Shown one piece after another: positions 55,601-64,000 of a stretch of 64,000 bases of DNA (position 1 is its first letter; every line of letters starts with the position of its first letter). The notes beneath the pieces were generated by a model that was not told the DNA's origin, ran no database searches, and saw nothing but the letters and a program-made list of their open reading frames with translations. Origin of the DNA: Tethya wilhelma (Eukaryota > Porifera > Demospongiae > Tethyida > Tethyidae); assembly GCA_964030475.1 (NCBI GenBank), contig CAXIPT010000002.1, positions 10,947,475 through 11,011,474 on the forward strand, read 5' to 3'. The translations under genes were made by a program, and so were the position numbers.

Positions 55601-58600
55601 TTCTTTCGTAGCACAAACACTGCATGCTTGCATCTCAGGAGGGATGACATTAGCAGGCACTGTGGGCAATTAGAGAATCACCCTTTAATTACACCCCGCA
55701 AAACTAATTTGTACGTTTTGGTATTTCTGTTAACTGCAATGAAATTGTGCTTTAAAAATAGCAGCAGGATTTAGGGATAACATAAATTTAGTAACCCTTT
55801 GAAGTGCATAATTATGTATCACGTACTCCCTGGGAGATATGGCCTGACACATACAGCTGGTGTTAATTACTGTGGAGGGAGGTTTTGTAAAATACCTGAG
55901 AAGGGTTGTACCCCGACATTCTGAAGGCTGATGACACAAGAGGCACTTCAGACTGTGTATTGAAGTGTGTATGGAGAGGAGAGAGAGGGAGAGAGAGAGA
56001 GAGAGAGAGAGGAGTAATGCTATTAGCCATGGTTCACATAAATCACAAAGAACAAGATATCATAACAAGTGATACTGATCATTCCACCTGGACATCAAAA
56101 CACCACGACAGTGTCCACACTCCTAGAGACAGCCATCGGCACATCACTGCGTGCCATGATGGTCAGTCACAGGGAGGAGTGGCTGCTCGGCTTACAGGGT
56201 CAGAGGTCAAAACATATTTTATACCTACCTGTAGTATGAGTTCGACGTGATGTCCAATGACTGAGACGATGGGGGGCACCCCACTGGTGGCCACCTCGAG
56301 GGGGAGCAGCAACTGGAGGGGGTGGATGAGAGATACCATCAATAATGGCACATTAATCAATGATTGAACAACAGTTTGTTTAAAAATCACAGCTATAATT
56401 GTCCAGTTTGATTTTAAACTGGAGTGTTTATTTGATAGCAACTCTCAATGTGTTTTGTGCAAGGGCCAGACAGCAACCAGGTTCACAGCACGTTACCACC
56501 AACAGACAAACAAAGTGCAGACTGTCCCGGCCTTTGATCTCTAACCACAGAGCCAACCACAGAGCTCATTAGAGACCACAAGAATGAGCAAAGTCATTAG
56601 GGAATGCTCAATCTACAAGCTCCTCAGGCTACTTCGTACTGCTCCCTACAGTTCACTGCAGAGGTTGTGTCCTGAACTAGAAGTGCTTTGTGGTGAGAGT
56701 TTGTTATTTTTAATTAACCACTAGTCATATCAAACACCTGCGTTGCCTTGGTTACACCTGCAAACAAATGGGCCACGTCAATTAAAGTACATTAGTTTAG
56801 CAATTAGCAACTCATGCACCGTCCTTGTTCAACCAACTGCCACTGCTGTGATGACAGATAACTCTGTGAGAACCAGCTGGCTAATGGAGTACCTTTTGCT
56901 GTAAGAGAGAAAGGCCAGTGAATATGTTTGGGTGTACAGGTGTATGCAATGAAAGGTCAATGCAACTGGGCTGAAATGAGCTCTTTCAAATCGGGATTCA
57001 TATGAAGTAGCTAAGAACTAACTGGATGGTACAAGTATAGATTGGGATACAATAAATAGACATCAAAATGTACGACGTACATTGTTCAGATAATTTGTGG
57101 ATAAAAATTTTTAATTAATAAAGAATTCAAAATGAATACTCACGTTAACCCATACACAAACCAATGAACAATCACTATAATATTATAGATCCAATGGAAT
57201 ATCCTGGTTAAAGAAAACCTCAATAAAAGATAAACTTTAATCTTTGGCAATGCAGTCACCCAATTTTACCACATGTTACTAAGTGACATGCTATCAAATG
57301 GCAACAAACCAGTGCACATGCAATTTATGTGAAATCAATTTACTCTAATATCGTTCCAGTTGTAATTATAGTGTGATTGAAGAATTCCCACTATTTCTGC
57401 TACATGTTTTGGAGAAGGAGGCAGAGACACACAACACAAATACTGTCGCATGGAGTCGCACTAGTTACGTAAGATAAGATCACGAAATCACAGCATGGAC
57501 CATGTTTGGAAGGAGAGAGGGCAATTAGGGAAGAACGCAATACAAGGCTCCTACGCTAGGTCTCCACAAAGAGAGACAGAGGTCTTTTCATCTTTCATTG
57601 AAGTCTGATGAAAAGAATCTACAGCCAAGCTTTATTTGGAAGGAGCATTATTGGAGAAAGACACAGCTAAGTTCAATCCACCGTCCCAGAAACACAGTGC
57701 AGCCTTCACAGTTGATGATAACAACTACCGTATAAGCAGTGTGTAGTGTTTCCAATAAAAGACATACAATTTCATGCATCGTTGAGCCCGCCTGCCAGAG
57801 TCCAGAGAACAGGTCAATTAGAAGAATATGTTTCAGTGGTAGCAACTCAGATCAGAGTGATAGCAATGACATAACAATGGCCAGAGCATTAGTTATTCAT
57901 TATTGCCACATGTCCAATTATTACGCAATGCAACATGACTTGTGAAATCTTATCCCCTTAATATTGATAGCTAGATGTCAGACTAGTAATAAAACAAAAC
58001 TAGGTGGGTGGTGTGAAGGCCTGTAAAAGAAGCTAACCACCTCTAACTCACCGAGAGATGGAGTCTGGCTGGCCACACATAACTTGAAGAAACAGAAGAA
58101 GTGAAGTTCTTGAGGAACTCCCAACAGCTCTCTCCAGAGCCTCTGGCCAGGAGGTAGAGGGAGGAGACAAACCAGTCAAAACCAGGGTAACTACCATTCA
58201 TGGATGCTGCAGGAGGAACAGTGTGTGTGTGTATGTGTGTGTGTTTATATGCATTATTACCACAAATTAAATGTACAAACACACAGCCTGGTGCAGGTGT
58301 GTATGATGAACATGTCTGTGTGTGTGTGTTTACAGTTGAGATATAAGGATCACTTGTCACGACAAAACACTAGTGAACCCAATACCACAACACACACAGC
58401 GATGTACAACAACATTAACACACACACACACAATGTCTCAACACTTAGCCACAAAGGGGTTAATAATTCATACCACGGATGGTTCTAGTAGCAGCTATAG
58501 ACCCCCTCCCAAGACTTGGAACAGATGCGAATAATTCTTAGAATTAGTGAACCTGAAAATTTTGAAACTTGTGGTTCGATAGCAATTAATAGCAACATGT

Positions 58601-61600
58601 GATGGTTTAAAAATAGATACAAATTTTGAGCAAAGGATCAAATCAAAGATATTGAAATCTCACCCCGTGGGCTATTATACTGGAACAAAACATCATGTAT
58701 GCCTATGCCACACAGTCACTGTGAGTGTTTTCTAAACCAAGCCACTGTTGGTGTCAGATTACAATGGGTCGTGGAAGCCAGCTTACACCAGGTGGTGAGA
58801 GAGTACTAGCAGGTCATTAAGCTTCAGGGGGTTCACTAACTAGATTAATAATAGCGTTCAATGTCTCTCTGTCTCTCTTTCAGCCTGCCCGACATGGCAA
58901 CAGTCAAAGCAAGAGTTCGTGGAATTCCAGGAGAGAGAAAGAGTCAGACGGCATGGTGGATTTCTTCCATTGAAGGTTTGGTAAACAGGTGTCCATTTTT
59001 GGAGCAGACTCCCCGAGACATAAACACCATCTGTGTCTGCTCTACGTCACACGCACACACAAACACACATACCTCAGAGCTAAACAATGGATCAATGGAT
59101 TGGTAGAACTTGGAAACTTTTAAATACTAACTGTTAACACCTCAACACTAAACCACAGCTGGTAAAGACACACACACACCTAGTTCCTGGCTCTGCTTGG
59201 GGTGCTGCTGAACTAAGAGAAGTTTCTTTGTCTTTGAGAGAACATCGGCTAGTCCAGAGTGGTGGGGGGAGGCGGGGCCTGAGGGGGCCAATACACCTAA
59301 TGCCTGACCATATCTGGGGGGTTGAAATGATAGTAAGATGGTGACACAGATCTCCATGGAGACGTAATGGCTATCCAGGCTAATACACCGTGTAGTGTGT
59401 GCAACAAAAGGAGGTGGATGTAATTGCTCTTACCTAACGACCATTTTGATTCCCAGTTCGTCCATCCTGGAGAGTCGCTCCTGAGAAGCTGATGTCAGTT
59501 TAGATTTGCTGCTGGGTTTTGAGAGGCTCCCTGGAAAGAGCGCCGCCTCCTCCTGTCTCTCCCTGAGGGCGGACTGGACCAGCAGCTGCCACAACACTGC
59601 AGGGAGGTGGGCGGGACAGCCAACTATGACATCACTATAGTAACCAAACAACTAGCAGACGATACAATTGACTGGCGGAGGTGATATTTAATTGATAAAG
59701 ACTTAAAATGCTAAACCCACATAGTACACCTGGCTATTTTGGCGGGGACTAAATTGGCAACCCCCTAAATCATAATGTAATTAGTCCGCCCGCATCCATT
59801 ACAGGCTCAATGGTGTAGAAAGGTTAAGTATTAATATTGAATGTGCCAATCCAGCAAACATATTTTCTCTACAGAGTACAAGACATGGAGTGGGTGAGTA
59901 GAGAGTGGCTCACATTCATTGGAGAGGAGGGTGGTCTGTTTGAGCAAGGCACAGAATGAGTGCCTGACTCGAGCCAACCAGTCAGCACTGGAGAGAGAGG
60001 AGGAGTCATTGAGGAGGGCCTGGAGATCCCTGTCTGATGCTGAGAGAGGGAGGGAGNGGCGGGGCCTGGTAGACGGAGGGAGGGGGGAAACTGGAGAACA
60101 TCGGCCAAGAGTACTCCTCAGTCACCTGAATGCACACATTGAATCAACAATACTGGTTTAATATTGACAGAGCTCTAAGACAACAGTCCCAAGAGTCAGC
60201 CCCTTACATCTGTGAGATAATGAGGGGGGAGTTTCCTCTCGTTAGGACCACCAATGAAATAGCAGGAGACAAGTATCCTGTTCCGCTCCATTGAGCAATC
60301 ATCAATAATGATGATGTCATCCTGTGAGTGGGGGTTGGCCTGCAGGGAGAGGAGGACCTCGCTGATGGAGAGCCGGCCATCCAGGAAGAGGTAGGAGTCC
60401 AGAGAGGTGACCAGGGCACTCAGCATCCTAGGGGGAGACAGCAGAGGGGTGAGGGTATTCAACAACACACTAACTTAGTACTGCCATCTATGGTAAGAAC
60501 TGTTGAGCCTTAGAGAAGACGGGCCTGGGAGTGACTCAGTGCTCACAACACACAAACACACAAACACACAAACACAGAAAGAAGTATGCAATTTTTTACT
60601 TTTTTTTATTGTTTGTTGCAGACACTGTGTTAGAGTGCCTTCCAAAAAATTAACTTTTTTGCGTACAAGAAAGAGGGGGTGGTGTACAACCTACATACAC
60701 TAGGTCATTTATATGGACACAACTGTACGATATACTTGTGGGTTTCACAACTCATGAATATCATTATACCAGAGGGGGAATGTAAAGGAGCTCTCCACAA
60801 CTCAGTAAGCAGCCAAACCAGGGTCTGTTTGAACCCACCCTAATATGTACGCACCTAGAGGACCTCAGGGACACAGCAGGTTTGACTGCCATTTAACGTG
60901 CTGAGCTGGCACTTTGATAAGACCTCTATATTAACATTCCAGGTAAGTGACCCTACATTACATGGTTCTAAGACATCAATGTACCTCAAGCCAAAGAGAT
61001 GGGACTCTTGGAAGTTGAACAGCACCCTCCTCTTTGGCTCAGAGTCAACCAAAACAAGTCTGTCCAGTAAGTCCTGAAATAACACAAGAATCATTAATAC
61101 TTCATTGAGTCGTCTTGGACAGGAAAGCTAGAATCAACGTTTCTCACTATCACAATGTATCCATGTTGAACTTACAAACAATGTTGCTACGGTAACTGAT
61201 GACTGTGGTTTATGGGGAGTGGTCTTGTTGAGGATCTCGTAAAGTGCAGAATAAGAAGAGAAGACATTCAATAGATTAATCATTGCCTGTAGAAAGGGGC
61301 ATGGCATCAATGGATGGTTACTATGACAACCACAGCACATACCTTGTGGGAGACCCTGTCAATGGGATCAAGGGGGTGTGTCCGTGGTACAGTGAGCCGA
61401 TAGTCCTCCTCTCCCCCATCCAGGATCCTCCACAACTCCTGCACCAACATCGAGAGGAAGCCTGGGCCAGAGACACACATTATTGACTTATTACATTGAC
61501 GACCTTTACCATCTTCTTGAGGACCGACTTACAACATACTTTATAGCAGGAAATTTTTGCTGCTCCAAATTTTCACGGTATTAGTCATTTCAATGAGAAG

Positions 61601-64000
61601 AAAAAATTTTTCACGATTCAAATTTTCGCAAAACATTGATCGTGAAAAACTGTAAGCATTATTACGAGTGCACGTGTTTAAATTTTCGCAGTTCTTTTCT
61701 TTTGCAATCAGATCATGACCGTGAAAATTGCGAAAATTTTGAACCGTACGAAAATTTCCCACTATACAGTACATGCGGTGACATCATCTAGACTACAGAC
61801 ACTGTCTCAAAACAACCTACCACAGTTGCTGAGCTCCACGATGCCAGCTGGTGTGGAGGCCATACACCCGTATCCAAACTTCTCATACTTGCTTACCTAC
61901 ATACACATGTATAGCTAGCTCACAGGAAAGAAATGATGTCATTATGACATAATCAAACAACACACACCTGTAGTTTGAGCTTGTATCTGCGGTGCATGTA
62001 TTGAGTGCACTTCCCCATCAGTCCAGACTGCTGGAGGAGGAGCACTCCCTGAAGGGGGGGGGGGGGCACAACTAGTTATGGTGAAAATTTCCCAAACTAC
62101 AGTATTATAATTACACCGTGTAGCACAAACTATTGGCAGGAATAAAATTTGTCAGATTGTCAAAAATTTCACGATTGGCAGATTTTACTTTGGCAATAGC
62201 ACACACAGCAATACAATGTATTTTGTATGTGCTGTGCAAAAATGACTGTTCGTGGATTTAATATTGGCAGTCATCATCACCCCCCCCTGAAGTGATTGGT
62301 GGCAGTGATAGAGTGATACTGGTCTCTCTCTGTGAGAGTAGTGTTCTGTGGACTCTCACCTTTGGTGTTCCTGCAAAGTTGAGGAGGTTATCCAGAAGTG
62401 ATTCCTCTAGTGAGAAGCTCCGAGGGTCCGCCTGGAACAACCCCTCCCCCTCTCCACTGACACTCCCACCACTAGTGGCACTCTCTCCAAGCTGAGCAGA
62501 GAAAAAACATTCATATAATCCTAGATGATAGACATAATTATTGGCAAATTGGAAGTTTTTTGTCCAATAAATCCAATTGTCATTTGTTAAGAGTTAGCAC
62601 CAGCAATATCATCATCCAGCACGCCCCGCCCACCCCTCACCTTGCTGTGTGTTACTGCAATGTGTCGGTGAAGGTGGTATGGCTCCAGACAGACCAGACC
62701 CTCTCCGGTGTTGTAGAGCTGACGGCAGACAAACAGCCACACACTGGTGACCTCCGGGGACACAGAGGGAGAGGGATGGGAGGAGAGGGAGTGGATCACA
62801 AACTCAGCTATCGTGTGGAGGGGGGAACCCCTGTCAATCAAAAGAGAAATAAGTCAGTGCTTCACAGTCTTTTACCACAAATATCATAATTAATACGTAC
62901 GTACACACTCTGACTGGTGGTTTGAAATGTGGTAAATCATCTAACAATAATATTAGAAATTTGGGAGACTGTGTGGTCACTTGTATTGTGCAGTATAAGC
63001 TCCTTATTCACCATCTCCAGTTTAGTTGGAGCAGCTAGCTAGCTAGCTCACCCGGTGGCAGTGTCTCCATCTTGTGATCCCTTCAGGAGCTGAGCTCTTC
63101 CCTGGTCAGTGGAGGCCATGATGGCCACCACATCTCCCATCAGCGCCAGCACCTCATCACTCACTGGAGCACCCTGGGGAGAGGGGGGGAGGGGGATTAG
63201 TTATCAGAAATCTTTAGCACTACATTTGGCCTCTTGTGTGTGTGTGCCCCCTCCAATATCTATATTTTATGTATTTGCTAGCCTAAGATATTAAGATTAT
63301 TTGACCCACCTCTTTGGTTGTCATGGCAACCTTCAGTGGTGCAATTAGCTCAGAGATAAAGTCATCCTAGAGAGATAATGTCATTAACATCATTAACACC
63401 AGGGGCAGACCTACATTAGTCCTCTTACGTTGCACAGAATCTGCTGACATTGCGCATTGCCTGATGCTATCTCATTGAAGAGATGGACAATGATTGAGAT
63501 GGGGTCAAACGTCCTTTTATCGGCTTTCTTACTCCTAGCCACACCCACCACACTGATTCGATAAAGAAGGCGGAGCAATGCAACAAGAAGATCAGCCACA
63601 CCCACTGACTCTGCCGAGAGAGAGAGAGAATCATTTACATAATAGTAAGTAGACTAGTCACCAGGAGCGCATCACACACACACACAGTGGTAGTACCTCC
63701 GGTGTCGGTGGTGGTGAGGGGGAAGAGTTCCCTGCCCCTTTGATAAAGAAGGACCCTCTCCAGGAAGCACACGGAATGGATGAAATGAACATATTCCAGA
63801 GTCTTCTCGTTGTAAAACTCTGGGGAGGTGGGTGTGGCACTTCCTGTCTGGTGGGTGGAGCTTCTACAGAACTTCATCACTTGAGATAGCACTCCCCACA
63901 GCTACAAAAACACACTCATTACTAAGAGGTCAGAGTTCACGGTCTTAGCTTACAATGATAGGCTTGCTCTTGAGGAAGTCCAGTACAAAGGTCCGACTGT
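52626..64000 (-). CDS. TBC1D32: TBC1D32 / Broad-minded (BROMI), 22 exons, 5' end outside window
   Basis: Broad-minded is a large helical protein with a degenerate TBC (Rab-GAP-like) C-terminus; in vertebrates it works with the kinase CDK20/CCRK in cilium assembly and Hedgehog signalling. Exons in coding order (complement): 63954-64000 (partial), 63697-63901, 63429-63610, 63310-63366, 63052-63173, 62641-62830, 62360-62491, 61968-62048, 61821-61896, 61343-61461, 61176-61286, 60985-61073, 60208-60427, 59914-60125, 59434-59596, 59180-59313, 58052-58206, 56229-56312, 55896-55952, 55253-55354, 52824-52910, 52626-52733. All junction phases agree. Diagnostic stretches: [96 protein letters not shown] and the final [20 protein letters not shown]. 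About 909 residues are present; the human protein is about 1250, so roughly 350 N-terminal residues lie beyond the right edge. One ambiguous base (60057) breaks the frame of exon 59914-60125 unless it is removed. Confidence 0.92.
52911..55252 (-). other. Large TBC1D32 intron
   Basis: A 2.3-kb intron before the penultimate exon. No exon, repeat copy or RNA gene recognised inside; open frames here are short and lack splice support. Confidence 0.5.
56313..58051 (-). other. TBC1D32 intron
   Basis: A 1.7-kb intron with no recognisable gene or large repeat. Confidence 0.5.
61537..61773. mobile_element. MITE-like element in a TBC1D32 intron
   Basis: Imperfect inverted ends (left TACTTTATAGCAGGAAATTT; right, reversed, TACTGTATAGTGGGAAATTT) enclose an AT-rich body with repeated AAATTTTCGC and its complement. 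It is non-coding and lies in the intron between exons 61821-61896 and 61343-61461. Confidence 0.5.

Noticed and set aside
58204..58488. Frame rich in CVCVCV/THTHTH
   Set aside because: Produced by TG/CA microsatellites in a TBC1D32 intron.
1..64000. tRNA, rRNA or CRISPR arrays
   Set aside because: None recognised by eye; no repeat-spacer pattern and no convincing tRNA-like fold.

Overview
The window looks like nuclear DNA of an early-branching animal, most likely a demosponge. This is inferred from AT-rich sequence, many short GT-AG introns (about 60-300 bp), CA/CT microsatellites, MITE-like elements and three animal-type genes. All exon models were assembled by eye from splice sites, reading phase and recalled family motifs; nothing was aligned by computer.

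Right part (39-64 kb): three confident genes. (1) MOGS, endoplasmic reticulum alpha-glucosidase I (GH63), + strand, 25 exons, 39287-47654, 812 codons with every phase consistent. (2) An ankyrin-repeat/coiled-coil gene, - strand, 5 exons, 50055-52159, with a TATA box. (3) TBC1D32/Broad-minded, - strand, 22 exons, from beyond the right edge to 52626 (about 909 C-terminal residues; the N-terminal part lies outside). MOGS and the ankyrin gene converge. A head-to-tail tandem duplication of about 2.1 kb (47481-49578 and 49579-51671) has doubled both the last MOGS exon and the three 3' ankyrin exons.

Left part (1-33 kb): no known gene family was recognised. The region is filled with dispersed and tandem copies of small exon-like cassettes, mostly on the + strand, with conserved lengths, splice sites and phases. 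They encode charged helical segments, a CxxC...HxxxC segment, a WWEP segment and Lys/Arg- or acid-rich pieces. Several neighbouring cassettes join in frame (5769-5946, 6016-6313, 11635-12050, 25139-25594, 29384-29660, 31732-32051), so this seems to be a lineage-specific modular gene family, part alive and part decayed. Some copies lack introns that their paralogues have. Larger duplications (for example 3575-4137/9760-10273 and 8756-9265/17520-18010) and a LINE 3' end (15301-15612) lie among them.

Middle (32.6-39 kb): repeat-rich. A 1.07-kb element with 34-bp terminal inverted repeats (35761-36833) sits inside one copy of a repeat whose empty counterpart is at 32635-33355. A CpG-rich, probably bidirectional promoter precedes MOGS.
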